From Anaerolinea sp. (GTDB lineage Bacteria; Chloroflexota; Anaerolineae; Anaerolineales; Anaerolineaceae): a stretch of 10,000 nucleotides of DNA. This document shows, piece after piece, positions 1 through 6,537 of the stretch. The translations under genes were made by a program, and so were the position numbers. The stretch's first letter is position 1. Each line of letters starts with the position of its first letter. Where the stretch lies: assembly GCA_020216845.1 (NCBI GenBank), contig JAIWNK010000108.1, positions 1 to 10,000 of the forward strand. Reading direction: 5' to 3'. The notes under the pieces are model-generated. The model did no database searches and was not told where the DNA came from. It saw nothing but the letters and a program-made list of their open reading frames with translations.

Positions 1-1060
1 CATTCCGGCGCTGGAACGACGCCTGAAGGATAACCCGCGCGAAGGTCAGAAGTGGATGGAGCGTTGGACGATCATTGGCACGGTGCCAATGGCGTTGCTC
101 TCAGCCATCGGGCAGGTGAACATCTTCAATCAGATGACGGGTGGCGGCAGTGTTTTGACCTTCACCTTTGGGCTGACGGCGCAGAGCTGGCTGCCAACCA
201 TTACGCTGATCTTGAGCATGATGGCTGGTACCATGCTCGGCATTTGGCTGGGTCAGTTGATCTCTGAGTTTGGCATTCCCAATCAGGGGTTGTCGCTGAT
301 CATCTTTGCGGGTATTGTGGCGCGCATTCCCAGCAACCTGCTGCGTTTGGCGGCCGATCAGCAATACTGGTGGTTGATCTTCATCATCCTGATCATCCTG
401 GCGCTCACAATTTTTGCGATTGTGTTTGTGACGCAGGGTCGGCGCAATGTGCCGGTGCTGTTCCCAGGACGACGGGTTGGTTCGCGCATGTCTATGCCGG
501 TGAAGAGCAGCTTGCCGTTGATGGTCAACATGGCAGGTATGATCCCGCTCATCTTTGCGCAATCCATCCTCACGTTCCCGGCGATTTTGGCGGGCTTCTT
601 CATCAACAACAAAGTTGAAGCTGTGCAGACATTTGCAATGGGCGTGTACAACTTCTTCAATAACAGCAATTTGTGGTATGCGTTGCTGTACTTCATCATG
701 GTGGTGCTGTTCACATTCTTCTATACGGATGTGTTGTTTGCCAATCAGAACTATGGTGATACGTTGAAGAAGCAGGGTGCGCAGATTCCGGGTGTGTTGC
801 GCGGTGAAGCGACGCAGAAATATCTGACGCGGGTGCAGCGGCGCATTACCATGCCAGGGGCTTTGTTCCTGGGCTTTGTGGCGGTGTTGCCCTACATTCT
901 GGCGGCGGTTTTGCCGGGTGGAGCAGCGCAGTCGGCGGGTTTGTTCCTGATCTCATCGAGCGGCTTGCTGATTGTGGTCGGTGTGGTGAAGGATACCTTC
1001 AACATCATCGAAGCCGAATTGCGTCTGCATGGTTATGAAGAAAGTTTGATCAAAGGTTAA
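1..1060 (+). CDS. secY: Protein translocase subunit SecY (5'-truncated by window edge)
   Basis: SecY is the pore subunit of the Sec channel, which passes unfolded proteins through or into the cytoplasmic membrane with SecE, SecG and SecA. The open frame is already running at base 2 and ends with TAA at 1058-1060, giving about 352 visible residues. SecY proteins are usually near 430-440, so roughly the first 80-100 residues (first membrane spans and plug) lie outside the window. Many hydrophobic spans are visible. Family signatures include the GTVPMALLSAIGQ segment (about 80-118), the FANQNYGDTLKKQGAQIPG cytoplasmic loop (about 740-793), and the C-terminal VVKDTFNIIEAELRLHGYEE. The internal ATG at 56 is not the start, because upstream codons (IPALERRLKDNPREGQKW) continue the SecY homology. 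In the loop, the usual Pro-Gly-Ile-Arg-Pro-Gly reads Pro-Gly-Val-Leu-Arg-Gly. adk follows 4 nt later, so the two are co-transcribed. Family assignment is very secure. Confidence 0.97.
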   Translation, partial: IPALERRLKDNPREGQKWMERWTIIGTVPMALLSAIGQVNIFNQMTGGGSVLTFTFGLTAQSWLPTITLILSMMAGTMLGIWLGQLISEFGIPNQGLSLIIFAGIVARIPSNLLRLAADQQYWWLIFIILIILALTIFAIVFVTQGRRNVPVLFPGRRVGSRMSMPVKSSLPLMVNMAGMIPLIFAQSILTFPAILAGFFINNKVEAVQTFAMGVYNFFNNSNLWYALLYFIMVVLFTFFYTDVLFANQNYGDTLKKQGAQIPGVLRGEATQKYLTRVQRRITMPGALFLGFVAVLPYILAAVLPGGAAQSAGLFLISSSGLLIVVGVVKDTFNIIEAELRLHGYEESLIKG

Positions 1061-1064
1061 AGCT

Positions 1065-1715
1065 ATGGCGACCTACATCGTTTTGCTGGGGCCTCCTGGG
1101 GCCGGTAAAGGGACACAGGCGAAGCTGATTGCCGAAAAGCTGGGTCTGGCGCACATCTCATCGGGCGACTTGTTCCGTGAGAATTTGAAGGCGCAGACGG
1201 AGCTGGGCATTCTGGCGCAAAGCTACATGACCAAAGGCGAGCTGGTGCCGGATGATGTGACGATTGCGATGATTCGCGACCGTCTGAGCCGCCCGGATTG
1301 TGCACAAGGTGCATTGTTGGATGGCTTTCCAAGGACGCCGGCGCAGGCAGATGCCCTGGCAACGATGTTGGCCAGTCTGGGTGGTTCAGTGAAATGCGTG
1401 CCGTTGATTGCGGTGCCCGCAGCGGTGTTGATTGAACGGTTGAGTGGGCGGTGGTCTTGCCGTGCGGCGGGCCATGTGTATCACGAAAAGTTCAACCCGC
1501 CCAAGCAGGCAGGCATTTGCGATTTGGATGGCTCAGAACTATATCAACGCGAGGATGACAAGCTGGAAACGGTGCAGAATCGCATTGCGGTGTATGAGCG
1601 TCAGACGGCACCCTTGATTGAATACTATCGCCAACGCGGTTTGTTGGTGGAAGTGGATGGGGCGCGCCCGATTGAGGAAGTCGGAGCAGACCTTTTGGCT
1701 GTGGTGACGCGCTAA
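1065..1715 (+). CDS. adk: Adenylate kinase
   Basis: This cytosolic enzyme interconverts ATP + AMP and 2 ADP. The 216-residue product is of normal length for the long (LID-containing) bacterial type. The P-loop GPPGAGKGT is at residues 9-17, the AMP-binding segment ISSGDLFRENL at 31-41, LDGFPRT at 85-91, the LID at about 126-165 and the QNRIAVYERQTAPLIEYY stretch at 171-188. The LID normally carries Cys-x2-Cys-x16-Cys-x2-Cys/Asp in zinc-binding forms. Here it reads C132-x2-A135-x16-C152-x2-D155, so one metal ligand is replaced by Ala; H137 is close by. The start ATG at 1065 has an AAGG ribosome binding site in the last codons of secY (about 1053-1056). It sits between secY and map, the standard order in many bacteria, and is probably translated from the ribosomal-protein transcript. 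Confidence 0.98.
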   Translation: MATYIVLLGPPGAGKGTQAKLIAEKLGLAHISSGDLFRENLKAQTELGILAQSYMTKGELVPDDVTIAMIRDRLSRPDCAQGALLDGFPRTPAQADALATMLASLGGSVKCVPLIAVPAAVLIERLSGRWSCRAAGHVYHEKFNPPKQAGICDLDGSELYQREDDKLETVQNRIAVYERQTAPLIEYYRQRGLLVEVDGARPIEEVGADLLAVVTR

Positions 1716-1733
1716 GGACGGAGGAAGAGGCAC

Positions 1734-2534
1734 ATGTCTTGGGATCGGCAGATTACGATTAAGACGGCGCAAGAAATTGCCATCATGCGGCAAGCTGGCT
1801 GGATCAATGCGCAGGCATTGGCAGCTGCGCGTGCGGCGGCGCATGTGGGCGCTTCCACGGCAGATTTGAATGCGGCGGCTGAAGAAGTTCTGCGCAAGCA
1901 TGGTGTCTATTCTCCATTCAAAAACTATCCGGGGCCTTACCCCTACCCGGCGAGTACGACGATTAGCATCAACGATGAATTGGTGCACGGCATTCCCAAC
2001 CCGCGCCGCAAGCTGCGGGAGGGTGACATCGTCTCAGTCGATTGTGGAACCGTTTTTGAAGGTTTTGTGGCCGATTCGGCGATCTCGTTTGGGGTGGGGC
2101 AGGTTTCAGAGGCGGCACGTCGGTTGTTGGAAGTGACCGAGCAGGCACTGGCAGCGGGCGTGGCGCAAATGAAGGCTGGCAACCGGATTGGGGATGTTTC
2201 TGCTGCCATTCAACAGGTGGCAGAGGGTGCGGGCTATTATGTGACGCGCGAGTATACCGGCCATGGGGTCGGACGGGCGATGCACGAGGGGCCGCAGGTT
2301 CCCAATTATGGGGTTGCAGGACGGGGCATGTTGTTGCGTGTTGGCATGACAATTGCCCTGGAGCCAATGGTGTTGGTCGGCACGGCGCGCACGCGCGTGA
2401 TGCCAGACCAGTGGACGGTTTGTTCGGCAGATGGGTCGTTGACGGCGCACTTTGAGCATTCGGTGGCGGTGACAGAAAACGGGCCGCTGGTGCTGACCTT
2501 GCTGGAAGACCCTTCGCAGCCTGGACGAAAATGA
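1734..2534 (+). CDS. map: Methionine aminopeptidase, type I
   Basis: It removes the initiator methionine from nascent proteins at the ribosome when the second residue is small. The 266 residues show the whole pita-bread metallopeptidase set: H85 in HGIP, D103 in SVDCG, D114 in VADSA, H177 in TGHGVG, H184 in [10 protein letters not shown]210 in ALEPM and E241 in HFEHS. The five metal ligands are D103, D114, H177, E210 and E241. The segment before the active site ([17 protein letters not shown], 64-80) is a few residues longer than in E. coli Map. No N-terminal zinc-finger extension is present, so this is the short type I form. The ATG at 1734 has a strong GGAGG ribosome binding site at 1720-1724. 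It lies 18 nt after adk. The -35 element of the promoter for rpmJ overlaps its last codons. Confidence 0.98.
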   Translation: MSWDRQITIKTAQEIAIMRQAGWINAQALAAARAAAHVGASTADLNAAAEEVLRKHGVYSPFKNYPGPYPYPASTTISINDELVHGIPNPRRKLREGDIVSVDCGTVFEGFVADSAISFGVGQVSEAARRLLEVTEQALAAGVAQMKAGNRIGDVSAAIQQVAEGAGYYVTREYTGHGVGRAMHEGPQVPNYGVAGRGMLLRVGMTIALEPMVLVGTARTRVMPDQWTVCSADGSLTAHFEHSVAVTENGPLVLTLLEDPSQPGRK

Positions 2535-2550
2535 GAAAGCCAGGTATAAT
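2522..2550 (+). promoter_or_regulatory. Predicted sigma70-type promoter driving rpmJ and downstream genes
   Basis: A perfect -10 hexamer TATAAT is at 2545-2550. A 4-of-6 match to the -35 consensus (TGGACG versus TTGACA) is at 2522-2527, with an optimal 17-bp spacer. Transcription would start near 2556-2558, about 40 nt before the rpmJ ATG. The -35 lies inside the final codons of map. The sequence match is direct; activity is inferred. An internal promoter here would let the rpmJ-rpsM-rpsK-rpsD-rpoA-rplQ block be expressed apart from secY-adk-map. Confidence 0.65.
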
Positions 2551-2595
2551 TACTGCTTTGGCTGTAAAGTTGCAATTCTTCAAGGAGTAGCAAGA

Positions 2596-2709
2596 ATGAA
2601 GGTTACATCGTCTATTGGCAAGCGCTGTGCGAAGTGCAAAATCGTTCGCCGACACGGCATATTGTACGTGATTTGCGAAAATCCCAAGCACAAACAGCGA
2701 CAAGGTTAG
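2596..2709 (+). CDS. rpmJ: 50S ribosomal protein L36
   Basis: This small zinc-ribbon protein of the large ribosomal subunit was read directly from the sequence: ATG at 2596, TAG at 2707-2709, 37 residues, the usual length. The metal site C11-x2-C14-x12-C27-x4-H32 is complete, so this is the zinc-containing (C+) form. The frame begins [19 protein letters not shown] and ends NPKHKQRQG, both typical of L36. An AAGGAG ribosome binding site lies at 2582-2587, 8 nt before the start. rpsM starts 6 nt downstream, and its ribosome binding site overlaps the rpmJ stop. It is too short for many ORF callers and easily missed. infA, often immediately upstream of rpmJ, is absent. Confidence 0.97.
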   Translation: MKVTSSIGKRCAKCKIVRRHGILYVICENPKHKQRQG

Positions 2710-2715
2710 GAAACT

Positions 2716-3105
2716 ATGGCGAGAATTGAAGGTATTGACCTGCCACGCAACAAACGGATTGATGTTGCGCTGACCTATATCTACGGGATTGGCCCGACAC
2801 GTTCGGCGGCCATCATTTCTGCTGCGCATGTCAACCCGGCAACGCGCGTCAAAGATTTGGCAGAAGCAGAAGTAAATGCGCTGCGCGAATACATTGCCAA
2901 GAACTATAAGGTGGAAGGTGATCTGCGCCGCGAAGTGCAGATGAACATCAAACGCCTGATTGAAATTGGCTGCTATCGCGGTTTGCGGCACCGCCGCAAT
3001 TTGCCAGCGCGAGGTCAACGCACACGCACCAATTCGCGCACGCGCAAGGGCCCCAAGAAGACAGTGGCCGGGCGCGGTCGCCGACGTGGGGCGACGAAGA
3101 AATAA
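2716..3105 (+). CDS. rpsM: 30S ribosomal protein S13
   Basis: S13 sits in the head of the small subunit and contacts the large subunit and the P-site tRNA. The 129-residue product is slightly longer than the E. coli protein. It begins [21 protein letters not shown], has the helix-hairpin-helix-like YGIGPTRS stretch at about 23-30, and carries the diagnostic [20 protein letters not shown] near residues 89-108. The Lys/Arg-rich tail ([19 protein letters not shown]) reaches toward tRNA. The ribosome binding site is the AGGAA at 2708-2712, which overlaps the rpmJ stop and suggests translational coupling. Unlike other junctions here, rpsK follows only after a structured 120-nt gap. Confidence 0.99.
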   Translation: MARIEGIDLPRNKRIDVALTYIYGIGPTRSAAIISAAHVNPATRVKDLAEAEVNALREYIAKNYKVEGDLRREVQMNIKRLIEIGCYRGLRHRRNLPARGQRTRTNSRTRKGPKKTVAGRGRRRGATKK

Positions 3106-3122
3106 TCGTTGCATGGTGGGGC

Positions 3123-3166
3123 GCTGGTCGGGATGGGGTCCTCTCCCCAGCGGCTACCCGGCCAGC
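3123..3166 (+). other. Strong RNA hairpin in the rpsM-rpsK gap (candidate cis-regulatory element)
   Basis: GCTGGTCGGG (3123-3132) pairs with CCCGGCCAGC (3157-3166) over 10 pairs with one G-U. Inside it, TGGGG (3134-3138) pairs with CCCCA (3145-3149) around a six-base loop. The two stems are separated by A3133 on one side and seven bases (3150-3156) on the other. No T-run follows, so it does not look like an intrinsic terminator. It occupies the middle of an unusually long 120-nt gap in an otherwise tight operon. Pairing is seen in the sequence; a regulatory role, for example ribosomal-protein autoregulation, is inference. Confidence 0.5.
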
Positions 3167-3217
3167 CTCCGAGTGCAGCGTTATTGCCATTTCGAGTGGT
3201 TTTAGGAAGGATTTTGC

Positions 3218-3222
3218 GAGGA
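3218..3222 (+). promoter_or_regulatory. rpsK ribosome binding site
   Basis: GAGGA lies directly before the ATG at 3226. It supports this start over the far upstream in-frame ATG at 3109, whose extra residues do not resemble S11. A second AGGAAGG at 3204-3210 could serve an in-frame TTG at 3214, but S11 proteins normally begin with the Met-Ala found at 3226. Confidence 0.7.
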
Positions 3223-3225
3223 AAT

Positions 3226-3630
3226 ATGGCTCAAAATGTACGCTCAGCGCGGCGCACGACAACTGCCCGCAAAGTAAAGCGCACGCTCTCCTCTGGACAG
3301 GTGCACATTTATGCCTCGTTCAACAACACGATTGTGACCGTGACCGATGGTCAGGGCAATACGGTGTGTTGGGCAAGTTCCGGCTCGGCTGGTTTCAAGG
3401 GCTCGCGCAAGAGCACGCCCTTTGCTGCCCGCCTGGCTGCGGAACAGGCAATGAAATCTGCTGCAGCAATGGGAATCCAGGAAGTTGACATGATTGTCAA
3501 AGGCCCTGGCCCGGGTCGTGAATCGGCGATTCGTGCTGTGCAGGCAATGGGGATGCGAGTGCGCTCGATTGCTGATGTAACCCCGGTGGCGCATAATGGC
3601 TGCCGGCCGCCAAAGAAACGCCGCGTCTAA
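3226..3630 (+). CDS. rpsK: 30S ribosomal protein S11
   Basis: S11 is a platform protein of the small subunit near the E site and the anti-Shine-Dalgarno end of 16S rRNA. From ATG 3226 the product is 134 residues. It has the usual basic N-terminus ([20 protein letters not shown]), the [14 protein letters not shown] core (about 32-45), [15 protein letters not shown], the [14 protein letters not shown] segment, and the closing [20 protein letters not shown]. The open frame extends back to an ATG at 3109, but those 39 residues run through the rpsM-rpsK hairpin and are not S11-like. rpsD follows after 21 nt. Confidence 0.98.
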   Translation: MAQNVRSARRTTTARKVKRTLSSGQVHIYASFNNTIVTVTDGQGNTVCWASSGSAGFKGSRKSTPFAARLAAEQAMKSAAAMGIQEVDMIVKGPGPGRESAIRAVQAMGMRVRSIADVTPVAHNGCRPPKKRRV

Positions 3631-3651
3631 TTCAGTAAAGAGAGGAAAGGT

Positions 3652-4296
3652 ATGGCGAAGTACACTGGACCGGCCTGTAAACTGTGCCGGCGTGAAGGTG
3701 AAAAGATGTTTTTGAAGGGCGCCCGCTGCTATTCGCCCAAGTGCGCATTTGAGCGGCGTGGTTTTGCCCCTGGCCAGCATGGACGGATGGCAAAAGCGGG
3801 TGGTCGCAGCGACCGCGAGTCGGATTACGCTCGTCAGTTGCGCGCCAAGCAAAAAGCTCGCCGCACGTATGGTATTTTGGAACGTCAGTTCCGCCGCTAC
3901 TTTGGCGTTGCTCGCCGGTTGCGCGGTATGACGGGCTTGAACCTGTTGCAAACGTTGGAACTGCGTCTGGACAATGTGGTGTATCGCATGGGGCTGGCCG
4001 AAAACCGCGCCCAGGCACGCCAATTGGTGAACCATGGCCATTTTACGGTCAATGGTCACAAAGCAGACATCCCTTCGATGATTTTGCGACAGGGTGATGT
4101 AATCGCAGTGTCTGAGACGGCACGTCACACCACCTTCTTCAAAGAGGCTGCTGACCTGGCTGAAAAGCGCATGTGCGCTTCCTGGCTGGATCGCGACTTG
4201 AAGGGGCTGACGGGTCGTGTGCTGCGTGTGCCGGAACGAGCCGAGATTGACGGCAACCTCAACGAGCAGTTGATCGTTGAATACTATTCGCGCTAA
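3652..4296 (+). CDS. rpsD: 30S ribosomal protein S4 (zinc-binding form)
   Basis: S4 nucleates assembly of the 5' domain of 16S rRNA and in several bacteria represses ribosomal-protein mRNA. The 214-residue product has a complete N-terminal metal motif, C9-x2-C12-x13-C26-x4-C31, so it is the C+ type. FAPGQHGR follows at about 38-45. The S4 RNA-binding domain spans roughly residues 102-165 (LELRLDNVVYRMGLA, QARQLVNHGHFTVNG, LRQGDVIAV), and the family C-terminus ends EQLIVEYYSR. The start ATG at 3652 has a GAGAGGAAAGG ribosome binding region at 3640-3650. Position next to rpsK and rpoA matches the alpha operon of E. coli, where S4 is the autoregulator. Whether S4 acts that way here is not shown. 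Confidence 0.99.
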   Translation: MAKYTGPACKLCRREGEKMFLKGARCYSPKCAFERRGFAPGQHGRMAKAGGRSDRESDYARQLRAKQKARRTYGILERQFRRYFGVARRLRGMTGLNLLQTLELRLDNVVYRMGLAENRAQARQLVNHGHFTVNGHKADIPSMILRQGDVIAVSETARHTTFFKEAADLAEKRMCASWLDRDLKGLTGRVLRVPERAEIDGNLNEQLIVEYYSR

Positions 4297-4307
4297 CGCC
4301 TGTGTGT

Positions 4308-4334
4308 CCGGTGTGGCCTTCGGGTTTGCATCGG
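4308..4334 (+). other. UUCG-capped hairpin abutting the rpoA ribosome binding site
   Basis: CCGGTG (4308-4313) pairs with CATCGG (4329-4334), with one G-U. GGCC (4315-4318) pairs with GGTT (4323-4326) around a TTCG loop, leaving T4314 opposite TG. Its 3' strand runs into the GGGGAGGGG ribosome binding site. Several pairs are wobble, so stability is moderate. It might tune rpoA translation; that is inference. Confidence 0.35.
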
Positions 4335-4341
4335 GGAGGGG
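4333..4341 (+). promoter_or_regulatory. rpoA ribosome binding site selecting the GTG start
   Basis: GGGGAGGGG, with GGAGG at 4335-4339, is 8 nt before GTG 4348. The in-frame ATG at 4366 would be over 20 nt away and has no ribosome binding site of its own, so the GTG is preferred. Confidence 0.75.
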
Positions 4342-4347
4342 TGAAAC

Positions 4348-5313
4348 GTGTGTGCCTTGACGAACATGGTAACGCCGAAAATTGAGCGAGAAGCAGAAGC
4401 TCGAAACTACGGCAAATTTGTGATCAGCCCTCTGGAACGGGGTTACGGGGTCACCCTGGGCAACGCGCTGCGTCGGGTTTTGCTGTCTTCTTTGGAAGGT
4501 GCGGCAATTACTTCGATCCGCATTCAGGATGTGTTGCATGAATATAGCGACATTCCGGGTGTGCGGGAGGATGTCATCCAGGTCATGTTGCAAATCAAGC
4601 AAATTCGCTTGATTTTGCACGACGTGGATACGGCGCATTTGCAGCTGGATGTGAAGGGTGCGGGGCCAATTGTGGCAGCGGATATTGAACTTCCGGCGGA
4701 AGTCGAATTGGTCAACCCTGAATTACCGTTGTTTGAGGTGAATGATAGTCGGGCGCGCTTGCAGATTGATATGACCGTGGAACGGGGCCGGGGCTATTCG
4801 CCGGCAACCGACCGCAGCGGACGTTTGCCGATTGGTGAACTGCCGGTGGATGCGATCTTCAATCCGGTGCGGCGCGTCAATTATACGGTGAGTTCTGCGC
4901 GTGTTGGGCAGAGCACCAATTACGATCGTTTGACGCTCGAAATTTGGACGGATGGTACCATTACGCCCGAAAAGGCGCTTGGCAAAGCCTCGAAGATTTT
5001 GATGGATCATCTGCGCTATGTTTCGGGTGCGAGCGAAGAAGCGATTTTGCTGGGTGCCGAAAGGGAAATTACCGGCAGTCGCCTGACCAGCGAAGCAGCA
5101 GAAACGCCGATCGAGAATCTGGATCTGTCTGTGCGTGTTTTCAATTCTTTGAAGCGCACGGGCGTGACGACGGTGGGCGATGTGTTGGAGCTGCTGGAAA
5201 AAGGCGAAGAGGCGGTGATGTCAATCCGCAATTTTGGCGAAAAGAGCCTGGATGAGCTGCGTCAGAAGATGCGCGAGAAGGGCTTCCTGCAAGAAGATAA
5301 GGATTTGGAGTAA
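4348..5313 (+). CDS. rpoA: DNA-directed RNA polymerase subunit alpha
   Basis: The alpha dimer scaffolds RNA polymerase assembly, and its C-terminal domain contacts UP elements and activators. The 321-residue product has the N-terminal assembly domain (FVISPLERGYGVTLGNALRR and VLLSSLEGAAITSIRI near the start, then YSPATDRSGRLPIGELPVD and VRRVNYTVSSARVGQ). It also has a full C-terminal domain: LDLSVRVFNSLKRTGV keeps the Arg and Asn that match E. coli R265 and N268, and RNFGEKSLDEL keeps the Gly-x-Lys-Ser DNA-contacting motif. Start choice: GTG 4348 has the well-spaced ribosome binding site, giving the N-terminus MCALTNMVTPKIE; ATG 4366 (MVTPKIE) is the homology-compatible alternative. It lies 51 nt after rpsD and 5 nt before rplQ. 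Confidence 0.99.
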   Translation: MCALTNMVTPKIEREAEARNYGKFVISPLERGYGVTLGNALRRVLLSSLEGAAITSIRIQDVLHEYSDIPGVREDVIQVMLQIKQIRLILHDVDTAHLQLDVKGAGPIVAADIELPAEVELVNPELPLFEVNDSRARLQIDMTVERGRGYSPATDRSGRLPIGELPVDAIFNPVRRVNYTVSSARVGQSTNYDRLTLEIWTDGTITPEKALGKASKILMDHLRYVSGASEEAILLGAEREITGSRLTSEAAETPIENLDLSVRVFNSLKRTGVTTVGDVLELLEKGEEAVMSIRNFGEKSLDELRQKMREKGFLQEDKDLE

Positions 5314-5318
5314 GCAAT

Positions 5319-5696
5319 ATGCGGCATCATGTAGCTGGATACAAACTCGGACGAAGTAAAGATCAACGCAATGCGTTACGGCGAACGTTGATTAACCAAC
5401 TCTTTACTTACGAACGCATTAAAACAACTCGTGCAAAGGCGATGGCTATCCGCGCCGATGCGGAACAATTGATCACGCTGGCGCGCAACAGTGCCAAGGG
5501 CAGTGACATTGACAAAGTCAATGCTCGCCGGTTGGCAGCTGCGCGCATGGCAAACCCTGAAACGGTGCGCAAACTGTTCGATGACATTGCGCCGCGTTTC
5601 GCCACCCGCAATGGTGGGTACACCCGCGTGCTGAAGCTGGGCCCACGCCTGGGCGATGCAGCGGAGATGGTGTTGTTGGAACTGGTCGAAGAATAG
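5319..5696 (+). CDS. rplQ: 50S ribosomal protein L17
   Basis: L17 lies near the polypeptide exit tunnel on the large subunit. The 125-residue protein opens with the family-typical MRHHVAGYKLGRSKDQRNAL and continues with RRTLINQLFTYERIKTTRAKAMAIR, then the FDDIAPRFATRNGGYTRVLK block and a GDAAEMVLLELVE ending. The ATG at 5319 uses a GGAG ribosome binding site at 5307-5310 that lies inside the rpoA 3' end, so translation is probably coupled to rpoA. rpoA-rplQ adjacency is nearly universal in bacteria. Confidence 0.99.
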   Translation: MRHHVAGYKLGRSKDQRNALRRTLINQLFTYERIKTTRAKAMAIRADAEQLITLARNSAKGSDIDKVNARRLAAARMANPETVRKLFDDIAPRFATRNGGYTRVLKLGPRLGDAAEMVLLELVEE

Positions 5697-5721
5697 CCTT
5701 GTTGGCGCTTTGACCGCCAGG

Positions 5722-5738
5722 ATACCCCTTAGGGGTAT
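5722..5738 (+). other. Palindrome burying the truA start codon
   Basis: ATACCCCTTAGGGGTAT is symmetric about T5730: seven pairs (5722-5728 with 5732-5738) around a three-base TTA loop. It contains both the only purine-rich stretch before truA (AGGGG, 5731-5735) and the first two bases of the ATG at 5737-5739. As RNA it would hide the start site; as DNA it resembles a small dyad operator. Role unknown. Confidence 0.5.
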
Positions 5739-6510
5739 GGAACGTTACCAGATTATTCTTGCCTATGATGGCACGCACTTCCAAGGGTTTCAACGCCAGG
5801 GAAGGCAGCGTACGGTGCAGGCAGAGGTAGAAAATGCTCTGCGTCATCTGGGTTGGCAGGGCCGAGCAATCCTGTTTGCGGGGCGAACCGACAGTGGTGT
5901 TCACGCAAGCGGGCAGGTGATCGCCTGTGACCTGGAGTGGGCGCATTCGCCCGAAACTTTGGGGCGAGCGTTGAATGCTCATCTGCCGGACGATGTGGCT
6001 GTAAAAGCGGTGATGCTGGCAGCGCCGGGGTTTCACCCCCGTTTTGATGCCAGAGCACGCTGCTACCATTACCGCCTTTACTGTCAACCGCATCGTGACC
6101 CGCTGCGAGACCGATATGCCTGGCGCGTGTGGCCGGCGCCGCAACTCGACCGGTTGGCAATGGCGGCGGCCTTGCTGGTGGGAAGGCATGATTTTGCGGC
6201 CTTCGGCTCGCCGACTCGTCCCGGTGGCAGCACCGTGCGGCACGTGTTGGCGGCTGAATGGCAAGCTCAGGCGGATGAATTTCACTTTGAAGTCTGGGCC
6301 AATGCCTTTCTGTATCGGATGGTGCGGCGGATGACGTGGGTGCAGGTGACCCTGGCGCAAGGCTTGATTGAGCCGGAGCGTTTGAGTGCTGCACTGCACA
6401 ATCAGGCCGCTCTTCCGGCGGGGCTAGCTGCGCCGCAGGGGTTGACCCTGGTGAAAGTGCTTTATGATGGGCAGGAAGAAGCTGGACATACCTTGTCTGC
6501 GTCGGAATGA
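5737..6510 (+). CDS. truA: tRNA pseudouridine(38-40) synthase TruA
   Basis: TruA converts uridines 38-40 in the anticodon stem-loop of many tRNAs to pseudouridine. From ATG 5737 the product is 257 residues, a normal length. Family marks are LAYDGTHFQGFQRQ (8-21), TVQAEVENAL, the catalytic GRTDSGVHASGQV with nucleophile D52, the RCYHYRLYC segment, GRHDFAAFGS, FLYRMVRRM, and the closing PQGLTLVKVLYDG. In the active-site motif Ser replaces the common Ala after Asp. The frame is open back to 5656, but that extension overlaps rplQ and is not TruA-like; the in-frame TTG at 5710 is a weaker alternative. The chosen ATG has no well-spaced ribosome binding site (AGGGG ends 1 nt before it) and sits in a hairpin. 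Gene order rplQ-truA-rplM-rpsI is common in bacteria. Confidence 0.96.
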   Translation: MERYQIILAYDGTHFQGFQRQGRQRTVQAEVENALRHLGWQGRAILFAGRTDSGVHASGQVIACDLEWAHSPETLGRALNAHLPDDVAVKAVMLAAPGFHPRFDARARCYHYRLYCQPHRDPLRDRYAWRVWPAPQLDRLAMAAALLVGRHDFAAFGSPTRPGGSTVRHVLAAEWQAQADEFHFEVWANAFLYRMVRRMTWVQVTLAQGLIEPERLSAALHNQAALPAGLAAPQGLTLVKVLYDGQEEAGHTLSASE

Positions 6511-6537
6511 TCTGGATGCAGCCTGTGGAGAAGGAAC

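Noticed and set aside
1969..3114. 381-codon minus-strand open frame opposite map, rpmJ and rpsM
   Set aside because: Low-complexity, Pro/Arg/Ala-rich translation antisense to conserved genes; it spans an intergenic promoter and has no family resemblance.
3109..3225. N-terminal extension of S11 from ATG 3109
   Set aside because: The 39 extra residues translate the rpsM-rpsK hairpin, do not look like S11, and the ATG at 3226 has its own ribosome binding site.
3244..4638. 464-codon open frame on the minus strand opposite rpsK, rpsD and rpoA
   Set aside because: It lies wholly antisense to three unmistakable conserved genes, has no recognisable motif, and is explained by the codon bias of the + strand genes.
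5656..5736. N-terminal extension of TruA from ATG 5656
   Set aside because: It overlaps the rplQ 3' end in another frame and lacks TruA similarity; homology starts at the ATG at 5737.
5722..5738. True CsoR-type metal operator at truA
   Set aside because: The dyad only loosely matches such sites, there is no metal gene or regulator nearby, and a single 17-nt palindrome can arise by chance. Kept only as an alternative reading.
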